DNA of 64,000 nucleotides from Enchytraeus crypticus (Eukaryota; Annelida; Clitellata; Enchytraeida; Enchytraeidae): positions 1,287,001 to 1,351,000 of the forward strand of contig CAJHZI010000205.1 in the NCBI GenBank assembly GCA_905160935.1. The letters run 5' to 3'. Below the pieces are notes generated by a model that was not told the origin of the DNA, searched no databases, and saw nothing but the letters and a program-made list of their open reading frames with translations. Positions 10,431 through 21,385 of the stretch are shown here, piece after piece. The position numbers were made by a program, and so were the translations under genes. Position 1 is the first letter of the stretch; each line of letters begins with the position of its first letter.

Positions 10431-12775
10431 CTATAATATTGTGTCCTCTTCTTTGTATTTCAATCCATCTTCAACTGTTGCCGAATATTCCGCTCAATTT
10501 ATCTCCCTACTTTCTTCCGTATTAGTCAAACATGCCCATCTCACGACCATTCTTTGCCGCTCATGCCCAAGGAAACCCTTTATTTCTCAATAGACCTTAA
10601 ACAAAAATCTGAACGTTCCAGACTTGAAACTAAGTTCAGGAAGGACCTGAAAAATCCACCTCAACCGCGAAATCCTGACATTAAGTCCAAGTACCTCAAA
10701 TACATAAAATTATTAAATTAAATTAAAGTTCTGCTAAAAGCCTGTATTATCAAAATCTAATCTCCCAAAATCAGAATTGACCCAAGAAATTATAGGGTAG
10801 CATTTGATTCTCCGCTTTATCGCACCATTCCCAAATCCCTCCCCTTTACCAACTCACCATTATCTCCTATTACCTCTTTTCTCAACTTTTTCGAAGACAA
10901 AGTAGCCAAACTCTGTTTGGCTACTTTGCTCTATACCCTCCAGCTCTATACCCTCCAACTCCATTGACACGGACAACTCCATTTCTGTAAATATGCCTGA
11001 ACCACCACTACTTTCTAGTTTTGAACAAGCTAAACCGGAAGAAATACGCAATTTTATACTTCGCTCTACCAACTCATCTTGCTGCCTTGATGTTATTACT
11101 ACACGCTTACTGAGATCCTGTATTGATGTTTTAGTTGCTCCTATTACTTACTTAATCAACCTCTCACTCTCAGAAGGTATCTTTCCGACCTCCTTCAAAC
11201 AAGCAGTTGTATCTTCTTTGCTAAAAAAGCCATCTCTACCAAAAGATGATCTTTCCAGTCTCCGTCCTATTTCCAATCTTAACTTCATCTCTAAACTTCT
11301 TGAAAAGGTAATTTATACCAATTTATGCACTCATCTTGATTCTTTCCCTTCTCTCTCTCATTATCAATCTACCTATAGAAAACTCCATTCTACTGAAACC
11401 GCTCTTCTTCGTATACATAATGATCTTAGCTTTGCCATGAGTAGTAAACAGGTTTCTGACTTGGTTCTTCTAGATCTCTCTGCTGCCTTTGATACAATTG
11501 ACCATGGCATCCTAATAAATAGGCTTAAATCTTGTTTTGGCATATCTGATTCTGCTTTTTCCCTTCTCACATCTTATCTCTCATGTCGCACACAATCTGT
11601 TAGTGGTCAAAATCGCTCTTCTGAACTACCCCTTCTTACTCGGTGTTCCTCAAGGTTCAGTGTTAGGTTCATTGCTCTTCTCTTTATATATCACTCCTCT
11701 TAGGCTACCTGCTTGCTCAGTCCTCCATAAATTTTCATTTCTATGCAGACGACACACAACTATATATTTCCTTTTCCTAATCAAGATTCTGATCAAAAAC
11801 TGGCTCATCTCTCATCCATTCTAGACAAGGTTTATTCCTGGTTTGTGCTAACCGTCTTGCTGTTAATCCCTCCAAAACTGAATACCTTTTAATTGGCACT
11901 CCTTTGCAAAGAAATAAAATTACTAATAATTCTGTTAATTTTCAGAATCTTGCTCTTTCACCTTCTCGATCCGCCAAAAACCTTGGAGTCATATTTGATG
12001 AAAACCTTGACTTTAAATTCCATATCTCTTCTGTTTGTCGCGCTTCTTTCTTTCAAATTCGTCAGATTGGGCAAATACTTCCATCCCTTACTAGAAATTC
12101 AGCCACTATCCTTGCTAATTCTATAGTTCATTCAAAGCTCGACTACTGTAATTCATTATTACATGGGTTGCCTACTTCTTCTCTCAATCGTTTGCAGCAC
12201 GTCCAAAATTCTCTTGCACGTGTTGTTTGTAAGTCCTCTCGACTTCAATTTCGCTCTCTTTCTCTACGTCGCAGTCTTCATTGGCTCCCTGTTAATCAAC
12301 GCATAAAATATAAAATAGCTCTATTAACTTTCAAAACTCTGCGATTTGGCAAGCCTTCTTACTTATCTGAAATTCTTCTTCCCTCTCGTCCCTCACGTGC
12401 ACTTCGCTCCACCAATGCCAATCTCCTCTCAGTTCCAAATATTCTCACATCATTGGGCAGACGTTCATTTTCTTACGCAGCACCCACAATCTGGAACTCT
12501 TTACCTGTTAATCTTCGCTCTTGTTCTTCTCTTTCAACATTCTCTAGCAAGCTTAAAACTTACCTTTTCCCACCATAGACATAATCAATCTACCTTTACC
12601 ATTTTTTGATCACCGGACTGGCTTTGGTTTAGGACCTTACTTCTCCTCAGCACATTTCTTTCGCAGATTGGTCTGGGTGAATTGATCTGTAGTGATGTGT
12701 GCTGTTGGGGACGTCCCTGACATCATCCCTGGATGAGGAAGCGGACGTTAAACCTTTATTTATTTATTATTTATT
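10430..12775 (+). pseudogene. CR1-like LINE, copy 2: reverse transcriptase and 3' end
   Basis: A 5'-truncated copy of the family at 4190-6060. RT landmarks in order: LRPISNLNFISKLLEKVI (about 11260-11315), LLDLSAAFDTIDH (motif A, about 11466-11505), GVPQGSVLG (motif B, other frame, about 11643), FYADDTQ (motif C, about 11740), then C-terminal thumb/tail coding with LDYCNSLLHGLP and APTIWNSLP to a stop near 12578. A 3' tail follows, ending in GGACGTTAAACC and TTTATTTATT repeats (about 12740-12775). At least three frame changes inactivate it. Related 3' ends occur at 55974 and 59575. Confidence 0.9.
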
Positions 12776-12784
12776 ATTTACTGT

Positions 12785-13145
12785 GTATTGAGGCAATTAT
12801 CAAAGGCTATGATCATAGTTCAACAGGAGATATCGAAAGAAAGAGGAATAGGAAGGGTATGAGACTAAGCTGATACATGTCAATAATTCTGTTTAGCATT
12901 TACGCAGCGGCAATGACAATGGAAGCAATGGATAACTTTGAAGAAGGAATAAAAAATACAATAAGTATTGTGTATAGTAAGCTTGTGAAGGTTGTAAGAT
13001 TTTGCGATGATCAAGGTATGATTGCTAGTAGCGAAGTGGGTTTAAAATTGGTTGATGGCCTGAACATTACTGGACTCTTTGCCAAAGCACTTGGTTACAT
13101 GACATCCTCAGTTGAACAATTTAAAAATTGGTTAAATAAATAGGA
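12785..13145 (+). mobile_element. LINE-A RT fragment, copy 3
   Basis: An 88-codon frame at 12877-13143 holds LFSIYAAAM, EEGIK and RFCDDQGMIAS, matching motif B to motif C of LINE-A (FNIYAEAM / FADD). The catalytic FADD is FCDD here. After the RT-like LVDGLN the frame ends with about 26 residues not found in the other copies. Confidence 0.65.
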
Positions 13146-13216
13146 ATTTAAAAGTTTCTTAAGAAATAACTATTGTACCTTTTAAATATGTTTCTTACAT
13201 TTTCGATTTTAAGTGA

Positions 13217-13994
13217 TGTCAAGGCCTCTAATGTTCCTTAAATTATTATAATCTTAATAACATTGGCCCCGGCCTCCAATAGCTCTCTGAATTTATTCTA
13301 AATGTTTCAATCACGAAAACTTGTTTAAAAATGAAAGGAAATTTAATAAATAAAACACGAATTAAATAGTACTTACAGATAGTGTACAATGAAACGAAAA
13401 TATCCAATAGTTCTATCGCGCAAAATATAATAACTCGGGATACGATCCAAAATAAAATATTCGATCGCAAATTTAACACATAGGCCTACGACTATATGCA
13501 CAAATTTATATATTAGTAATCCAACGTTTAAATTTAAATAACGACCACAAAACTACATTAGAAATTCTACCGTAAGAACCTTTGTCTTCTACGTTTAGTA
13601 CTTTTGACAAAGCTATATCTGTTCTCTTACGTTTTCCTTTTATCACACTTGACGTCTCCACCACAGTCGTATCTGCTCTCAGATAAGCCACTATCGTCTA
13701 TAACGTCTAGACGAGAAAGATCTGTATCTTTCCTAATATCTTTCCAAACACGTGTTCTCTCCTCTAAACCTTTTTCACGTGTCCTTATAAACAAACCTTC
13801 ACCTCTCGAATTCTCCTCTGACCAGGCTTCCCACCAATCAGGAGCCCTGAAACTATTTAAGCCCTGCCCACGACGGAGATCTGAACAGCTGACTCGTTTG
13901 ATAAATAATGTATTAGGCTAGAAATTATTACTATACATTATCAGTTACAAAACATATATACACTAATTAATACAGCAAATATGTGATCCTGACA
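13217..13994 (+). mobile_element. Solo LTR, family L2
   Basis: A 778-bp unit starting TGTCAAGGCC and ending GATCCTGACA, with the exact 5-bp duplication AGTGA on both sides (13212-13216 and 13995-13999). A TATA-like CTATTTAAG near 13848-13856, followed by GC-rich sequence, suggests transcription on the plus strand. No internal genes. Confidence 0.9.
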
Positions 13995-14058
13995 AGTGAA
14001 TTTTATCATCTGCACAACTTTTTTATCAAAATGTAATTAATAATCTTTGGAACTACTA

Positions 14059-14059
<1 letters not shown>

Positions 14060-14118
<59 letters not shown>
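14060..14118. repeat. (AT)n microsatellite
   Basis: An uninterrupted AT dinucleotide run of about 55 bases. Confidence 0.95.
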
Positions 14119-14120
<2 letters not shown>

Positions 14121-14299
14121 CTTTTCAAAACAAAATTGAACAACTATTAATTTCTATCTTCAAATCGTGTATTACTGAACATTTATGCATCTGTAGGCTT
14201 TTTTCTGATGTTTTAACTAATACTTGTTCTATGTAATATATATTGATTTGTACCTTCTAATATTTGGAACAATCCTATTATGTAAACTTTTTAATGGTT

Positions 14300-14480
14300 T
14301 TCTTTTTCTTCTAGTACACTGCCTAACGGCAGGTCCCTGGCATATAACTCTTTCAACCAATTCTATTCTCTGCCTTCCTGTTCATCTTTATGTATGAATT
14401 TTTTATCAGATCATCGAACATCCCATATCTAGGTCTTCATTTAACTCTTTTCCCTTGCATTCTTCCTTTGTAACCTTTAT
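14300..14480 (-). mobile_element. LINE-A 3' end fragment, copy 4
   Basis: The reverse complement holds the terminal CCTGCCGTTAGGCAGTG motif followed, on the other side, by the GRP/RYGM-type C-terminal coding segment. The sequence between 14118 and 14300 shows nothing. Confidence 0.6.
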
Positions 14481-14639
14481 TAAGCACTCATACAGTTAGT
14501 TGCGGAATGTTGTTTCTTAATTCTTAATCCTGTAAAATGTTTGATTATATTTATAAGTGTATGTTGTGATAAATGCATTAAATAAAATTATAAATTACAA
14601 CATTACAACATTGGAATGAAAATTAATTTATTGAAAACT

Positions 14640-15180
14640 TAAGTGATGAGAGTGTCTAGAAAAGAAAGGTCGGTACGAAGTTAAAACAGTTAAAGAGTTT
14701 CAGATATTTAGGACACGTCCTAAGAGAATATGGGAAATGTATAACAGAAATAAAATGAATAATTGCTTAAGCAAAAGAGGTCTTCATGTAAGAGTTTTGT
14801 TAACTACTAACAAAAAACTTTGAAGAAAGCCACGAAGATAAGTATTGTGAAGACAATAATTTGGACGATATAATATAATGTGGAGAATATAGTTAAGAAT
14901 ATATAAGGGAGAATATAATGTGGACTATGCTACTCTAAGGTTGTGAAACATGGAATGGGAGGAAAGAAAGAAAATTGGATAGGAGGATATTATAAAAATG
15001 AAAGCATTCGAAGCGTGACCATAGACAAGAATGGAGTTTAAATCAAATTGACTGACCAAATTATGAACCAACAAGTGCTAAATAGGATTGGCATAAATAG
15101 GCAGATAAAGATAGATAATATAACGAATAGAAAGAGGAACTGGATGGGTATATAAGCCATACTGAGAGGGAATGGTTTCC
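14640..15180 (+). mobile_element. LINE-A fragment, copy 5
   Basis: Degenerate match running from the MRVSRKER region through the FRYLG/SFKYLG and CETW landmarks to the QVLNRIG/RKRNWMG segment. All frames are broken. The stretch 15181-15480 after it shows nothing recognisable. Confidence 0.6.
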
Positions 15181-15479
15181 TACTGTGACATTGGTTGGTC
15201 AGTTTTATCCATTAAGGAAGCTGTTCGTAGAAAATTTGTTAGCAGTGTGGAACAGTCACTCTTGAATGCTTCATGATAGTTTAACATTGTTTCACTCTCA
15301 GATACTTGTTTGCATCTGCATTGGTTGCTTGTTGTGTATGTTTTGCACATATTTGTAATTTCTTTCTTTAAACTTTGTCTGTGGATTTATTCACAAATAA
15401 ATAAATAACTCCTCCGCATAGTTCCTCTACATAATTTCTCTTCGTTTTCTCTGCCTTTCTTTTCAAATCAACATATGAA

Positions 15480-15550
15480 TTAGTTATCGAATCATACAGC
15501 ATCCCAAATCTCGGTCTTCCTCTGTTTCCTTCTATTATTTCTCAATTTCT
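15480..15550 (-). mobile_element. LINE-A C-terminal scrap
   Basis: The reverse complement codes a GNRGRPRFGML-type motif typical of the LINE-A C-terminus. Too short for more. Confidence 0.4.
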
Positions 15551-15848
15551 TCTTTCTGCAAACCATTCCCTCTCAGTGCTTGACGTATCATTGTCTTCTC
15601 TTAAATCTCAGTATGTCTGCGGTCGTAATAATCATAGATATGTATCCTTTCAATCCTTTTTATAAAATTATGTGGCAATTTTTGAGTTTATACGCTCATC
15701 ATTCGAATGCTCTGTATACCGTTTGTTCGGATCTTAATGCTTTGTCACCATTTACGACACGTGCAGTCCACAGTTGGTCTAATTTTCAGCAACACGGACA
15801 CAACACTGGTAATACTGTTCATATGATACTGAATTGTTTAATTTCAGT

Positions 15849-16254
15849 ACAGCAGCATCGTTGGAAAATCGTGTTAAGGTGTTTAATTATTCATCTCGAG
15901 ATTCAGAGTCAATCGTGGCACCTATATGCGACGCAGCGGACAGATCAGCAAATGGAGCCAATAGTCCGTCGATCAGGCAAGCAGACAGACAAAGGCCTCT
16001 GAGCAAACATCAAGAGAAATCAGCTACATGTAGTATACAGAAATTGATCGAAGGTAAAACTGACATGTCTGTTCGTAGAGACAGCATTGCAATGTCTGCT
16101 AGCAGTAAACACAGCAATGATATGTATGTAGAACGCCGACAGAGCATCGATAAAGCCACAGGCAAAACAATACTTCACAAGCCAGAACAAGAGAAACCTT
16201 CTAGACGTCGTGGCTCAAGACATTCTCTCACTCGCAGTGCTCACAGTGTACGGT
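15849..16254 (+). CDS. Candidate exon, basic/serine-rich protein of unknown function
   Basis: About 134 codons stay open after a good acceptor (TGTTTAATTTCAG ending 15848). The block is more GC-rich than its flanks. The product is hydrophilic and rich in Arg, Ser and Lys (for example ERRQSIDKATGKT and RRRGSRHSLTRSAHS), which reads like a disordered region of a larger protein. There is no strong donor at the end, where GTGTAC or GGTTAC are the only options. A LINE-A fragment follows within 50 bases. It could equally be an old pseudogene. Confidence 0.35.
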
Positions 16255-16289
16255 TACCATTATTTCATTACTTTAATATACAGTAAAGA

Positions 16290-17080
16290 ATTGTTAATAA
16301 TTATTACAATAAATGGAACGAGATTGGAGCAGGTATGGAGTTTCAAATATCTAGGTCATTCCAAACTTACAATAGGAAATGCAGACATTAGTAGTAGGAC
16401 TGCATAAGCAAAATAGGTACTAAACTCTTAATACGAAAGGAAAAAATTGCAGGAAAGAACACTTAACAAAAAGTCTAAAGAAAAAAAGATATAGTGATAA
16501 CTTTGGCATAGACCACGCCATTTTATGGATGTGAAACATGGACAATAAGGAAATAGGCAGACATCAGGAAACTAGAAACCTTTGAAATGTGGATATGGAG
16601 AAAGATTGGAAAAGCTGGCAGTACCAGTTATTAAACAATTTTATGAAGTGAGTTTTTAGAATTTACCCCTTGTATTCCAAAATGAAAACTTTCCTGAAAT
16701 GTAGTGCGCAGGCTATCTTACAAAATATTTTGATATTCATTTCTGTCACATAGTAGATCTTGACACTATTTGAAGAGTATTGGATCGCTCTTTGGCTTTT
16801 TAAGCTTCCATATCGAGTTTTTATGATTAAACTGGATTGTTTTTCTCAGTGAATGTCCCTGACCATTAAATGTTAGCTGAAGCTGAGGAAGGAATAGGGG
16901 GCCCACCTCGTCATAAGCAGAATCCCCCAAAAATAATGGTAAATCATAGGTTATGTTAAATAATTTAAAGATCCATTCTTATGTTGACAAGAAGAGAAAG
17001 ACGGAAGATAGAGATGAGTAGAGACTTTATATACCATGGGCCTGCCAGTAGGCAGTGCACTAAGAGAGAGAGAGATCGAG
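16290..17080 (+). mobile_element. LINE-A fragment, copy 6
   Basis: Begins with the NGTRLEQVWSFKYLG segment and contains YGCETW-type and EMWIW-type landmarks. It ends with the terminal motif coding MGLPVGSAL and GAGAGAGAG at about 17035-17075. An internal part (16630-16930) is unrelated, so the copy is interrupted. Confidence 0.7.
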
Positions 17081-17426
17081 TTTTTGCAATCGGCCTACTC
17101 TAAATAACAGACAATCCAAGGAAAGAATTAAGGAGGTGGCAATCCTTGAACTAGCCAACATAACCTTTTAACATCACGTCAAGTTAGGATATATTGTAGA
17201 TAATTAACGAACTAATTTCATTTACATTATGGATAATGAGCAAGTTGTCTTAAATTTCTTTTTTGCGAGGTGATTTCTTTGTGGGAATTCAATATCGTCA
17301 TTCCATCAGTTCCTTGCATTCTGAACAGAACATAGGGCAGCAACATTCCTCCATTCATTTCTGTCGTTAAAATCCCTCACAACTTCTTCTCTTGAAATAT
17401 TCAATGTTCTCAAATCTTTGTTGATC

Positions 17427-17547
17427 GTGTTGAATCAAAAAGGCAACGATTACTAATAACCATGGAGAGGAAGGAGGAAATGGGTCTTAAACAAGCATCT
17501 GTGCTTCCTGACCCAGTGTGCCGTTATGTTATGTTGTGTTGAATCAA
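17427..17547 (-). mobile_element. 97-bp retroposon-like insertion with 12-bp target duplication
   Basis: GTGTTGAATCAA occurs at 17427-17438 and again at 17536-17547, enclosing 97 bases that interrupt LINE-B. Read on the minus strand the insert ends in CCTTTTT next to the duplication, so it looks retroposed with a short tail. It has no tRNA-type boxes. Confidence 0.7.
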
Positions 17548-18839
17548 GTTTCTTCTTTTCCTATTTCCTTGGATTGGCTTCAAATTAATTGCAGTTTTTG
17601 CTTATCTATTCTTAAACATTCTCAATAAATGAACCAAGAACCTCAACCTTCTTTCAGATATTATCTCATCGAAATGCCTTTGTCCAAATCTTTCAAGTAC
17701 CGTTTAAGTCTTGATGTGATCCCAATATATGTGATTCTTGTAGGACATCTTTGGCTGAAAACAGTTTAGATTGCACTTTATTTTACTATTATTTTTATTA
17801 GTACCTCTTCAGATTTCACACGCATGCATGACGGGCTTTACGATGTTGGTATCAGAACCAAAACTTAAGTCACAAATCAATTCTAGTACTCTTTTGATGT
17901 TTTTGAAAGGTTTTACCTATTCTGCACTCCGCATCTCTTGCGCTTGATCTATTTTGCGATATTATACTGCCCGGATACGTGAACTTTTTCACTTTTTCAA
18001 CCTCAGTCTTATATTGAATATGTCTGAAGCTGTGGTTGCGAGAATTTTTGTTTTTAGAGCTAATTCTTTATCCCACTTTTGCAGCATTTTGTTCCAGAGC
18101 TTATGTCTTATCTTGCTGTAGGCCTAACGAATATTGTTTAGCGCTATGTCGTCGGCAAATTCAAGATCAGTTAATTTTCTAAGACCCAAATTTACTTCTC
18201 ATTCTGTTTCATCAGGAGACTTTCTCAATACGAATTCAATATGATTATAGTTGAAATGAAATGCGTAAAAATACTTCTCGCCTAACAATAACGGTGTTGT
18301 ACCTCTCCAATTTCTGCAAATACTCAAATCTATCGTGTCACAGTATTGAAGGATTCAGTGACCCCTGTTTTTGTTCCTATACTACACGACGGAATTTCAT
18401 ATAACAATTTTAAAAAAATCAATGAATTTCTCTGAAATTGCATGTTATTTTCCAAAATAAACAAAGTGTCCTTATGAATAATGTCAAATGCTTTCCTGAA
18501 AGTGGATGAAATTTAAGCAGATATCTTTTTGAAATTCTATCTCATTTGAATAATATGGAACATACTGAAAATTTGTTCATTGCACAATAAGCCGCCTTGT
18601 GGCCAGCTTGAATTTCTCTTAAATTTTTATCAATTTCTATTTTAATTCTTTCTAGTAATCAAGAAAAAAGACAGCTCTAAAAAAGTACTAATAACAATGT
18701 TTGATTTCGTCAATTATTGAAATTATTTAAATCTCTTTTTCGGCAGCTTAACAACAGTGCCCTCCTTCCAACTCTGTTGCTCAATTTTTCCAAATGGTGT
18801 TGTACAAGGTCGTTAATTTATTTATTATGGCAGTTGTTC

Positions 18840-18920
18840 AGGAGCAGATCAGTATCACAAGGGAGTTACTACATTATGGGTCATAATGTAGTAACTCCCT
18901 TGTGATACTGATCTGCTCCT
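18840..18920. repeat. Perfect 39-bp inverted repeat with 3-base loop
   Basis: Bases 18840-18878 are the exact reverse complement of 18882-18920, with loop GGT. The neighbouring sequence is ordinary LINE-B, so one arm is a fold-back copy of the other. Confidence 0.95.
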
Positions 18921-19521
18921 GTAACCTCATTGTTTTGAATGTCGTTGTAGCAGCTTCTACTTCTTGCACAGATATTCCATCCAGATCATCTCTCATCTTC
19001 CTCTGTAACAGTCGCTATAGAATGGAAGGTAATACTTGAATTTCCTGGTTTAGAGTCTCGGAACAGTATTCAATCAATCTTTTGTTCTGTTAAATCTAGT
19101 ACATAGAGTACGAAATCTTATTTTGTCCTGAACTAATATGTTTGAGTTGTGCTTTCCACTGAGGTTTCCCCAGGACAATCCTGTATAATATTTTAGTGTC
19201 ACCTTAATAATCTGCTAATAGCGCTACTTCTCATTAGCATTACTCGCTGAATAACTTGACCTCAGCACTATTGAAGGATAAGTACACTTTATTCATTTGT
19301 AGTACTAGATTATTGTTAACTTTTGTGAAGTTGAAGGCTTTCTTGTTGTATTAAAAGGGCATTAAACCTTTTAACGTTTCAACGTTTCTCTTAATCTTAG
19401 TATTCGGGCTAAGCCTTCAAATACTTGTTCAAAACCATCATACCCTAGACATTCATATATTTGTTTGAACCCAGTTCAACGACATAAAACAAATCACAAT
19501 AATTAATGCTAAAAATTTATA

Positions 19522-19524
<3 letters not shown>

Positions 19525-19564
<40 letters not shown>

Positions 19565-19706
19565 GTATATATAATATATATATATAATGTATATATATAA
19601 TTATATATATATATTGTATATATATATTATTTATATATACAATATATACATGTATAATTATATATATATATATATATATATTGTATATGTATTATTTATA
19701 TATACA

Positions 19707-19738
<32 letters not shown>
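19525..19738. repeat. Complex (TA)n tract
   Basis: Long interrupted TA repeats with GTATAT variants. The solo LTR at 19739-20176 is inserted in it. Open frames here code only Tyr/Ile repeats and are not genes. The stretch 19331-19524 shows nothing. Confidence 0.9.
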
Positions 19739-19741
<3 letters not shown>

Positions 19742-20173
19742 AGCGGTGCGTGACCGTGGGTCAGCACGCTACTAGTATGCTATTGGTATGATTTAGGTGA
19801 CTTCTGTGATACTACTCTAAAACGCCCTATAAATGACAAGTCCAAACGAACCGAACTGACGTGAGTTGTGATTTGTATTACACACAACGCAGTGAACGCA
19901 GAGAAACAAATATCATAGTAAAAGGAATTTAGGTTGAGGAAGGAAGCAGGAAGACGAAGAGTCGAAGCTCCGCAAACAGCAAGCGAGAACAGCGCCGGTC
20001 GAAATAAGGCCGAGATCCGACAACTCGTAGAGCAGGACAGAAAGTGTCGAGAGTAAGCGCAGGGTTACCCTATAATGAAAGTTCCCGCGTAAAGGGTATA
20101 AAACAGAGAGGTCACTGTCTTAAGAAAGACAGGCAGAGACAGCAACAACAAGAGGGGGGGGCTGGACTCGGCT

Positions 20174-20176
<3 letters not shown>
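19739..20176 (+). mobile_element. Solo LTR, family L3
   Basis: A 438-bp unit starting TGTAGCGGTG and ending CTCGGCTACA, inserted in a TA tract (ATAT on both sides, so the duplication cannot be told from the repeat). A promoter-like GGGTATAAAACAGAG lies near 20094-20108, and the segment is much more GC-rich than its surroundings. LTR identity rests on the TGTAGC/GCTACA ends and the TATA box. Confidence 0.65.
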
Positions 20177-20245
<69 letters not shown>

Positions 20246-20249
20246 AGCA

Positions 20250-20303
<54 letters not shown>

Positions 20304-20345
20304 CAGAACAGATGCTACAATATATATATCTATATATATATATAT
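20177..20345. repeat. (TA)n tracts bounded by a TGTAGCATCTGT inverted repeat
   Basis: TA runs at 20177-20242 and 20254-20303. TGTAGCATCTGT at about 20243 is matched by ACAGATGCTACA at about 20308-20319, so the second TA run can form a long hairpin. Confidence 0.8.
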
Positions 20346-20497
20346 TATTTTCGCGAAGGTTATAATAACACTGTACACTACGAATGCTACTATTAAATTA
20401 AAATCAATTTACGGTTATAAAAGTGCAATTATTGATTTCTGAAATAATGATAAATATGAAACTAATAGATTTGGCAGTAAGTTGCACTTAGAGATAC

Positions 20498-21364
20498 TCT
20501 GACGGTAACGGGAAAATGGTACTGAAACCGACGCGAAGGCCTTATATGTTACACAATTAAGTGCTGGGTTGTCCCTGCTAAGGCGGGAAGCTAGGGCTGT
20601 TAGGTTACTTCTATACTTTAAGAACTCGAGAACCTTAATAACATTTCATATTCTATTACAGACATTCATACATACATGCATACATGACACTGTCTCTAAA
20701 CTAAATAATTGATGGCTTGTTACAGTTACCGTTCACTTAATAAAATGTAACTTCTAAAAGTTAATACTTAGAAATATAACTAGACCACATTACCCAGATA
20801 GAAGCTGCCGTCCACAGAAGACTAAGTAAAACTCAGTTGCTATCTACAGACATGACTACCCTTCTATCACAGAAACTAACTAAGAACTGAGCATACTAGA
20901 GATCTGGAATAAGAAGGAAAGACTAGAGAGAGAGAGAGAAAGTACTAGAGTACTTTAATAGTAAGAATAGATAGTGAGAATAGATAGTGAGTAAGAATGG
21001 AGAATACTAGAGATCTAGAATAAGAAGGAAAGACTAGAGAGAGAGAGATAGAGCGTACTAGAGACAGAACGCATACTAGAGATCTGGAACAAGTAGGAAG
21101 CCGTTTATATAGTATCCTACAAGAAGAAGCGCGATGCATGCGCACTGGACAGGATTTGAATCCACGAACAACTACATGCCAATGACGCATATAATTGATA
21201 TTCCAATGAAGAAAGATACAAGGTTTAAGTGTCTTTAATTAACTGTAGAATAGGAAAGGTGAATAAGAGTGGATTTAACTAGTCAAAGGACAACGAGATG
21301 TAGGACAGGAAAATAACCATTAATAATAGTGAATGAAAGACCAGAATGCTTTCATTCCACTATA
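20498..21364 (-). repeat. 3' LTR
   Basis: On the plus strand it runs from TCTGACGGTAACGGG to TTCCACTATA. It matches 32978-33844 closely over its whole length, with small indels in the GA-rich part. In element direction a TATA box (CTATATAAACGG) lies near 21103-21114. The repeated block ACTAGAGATCTGGAATAAG occurs two or three times within the LTR. Confidence 0.9.
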
Positions 21365-21385
21365 CTACCCACCCTTAACTTTCGA
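21365..21385 (-). other. Polypurine tract
   Basis: In element direction AAAGTTAAGGGTGGG directly precedes the 3' LTR, the usual place for plus-strand priming. Confidence 0.6.

Larger units (their letters stand above)
17250..19330 (-). pseudogene. LINE-B: decayed non-LTR retrotransposon
   Basis: Minus-strand RT landmarks: EYCSETLN near 19060, a DLEFADDIAL catalytic motif near 18140-18170, and a C-terminal DRNEWRNVAALCS near 17335-17375. The same C-terminal block recurs at 61250-61560. No frame longer than 60 codons survives. A 97-bp insertion (17439-17535) and a perfect hairpin (18840-18920) lie within it. Confidence 0.7.

Noticed and set aside
19587..20378. Several open frames coding Tyr/Ile repeats
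   Set aside because: They are translations of TA microsatellites, not genes.
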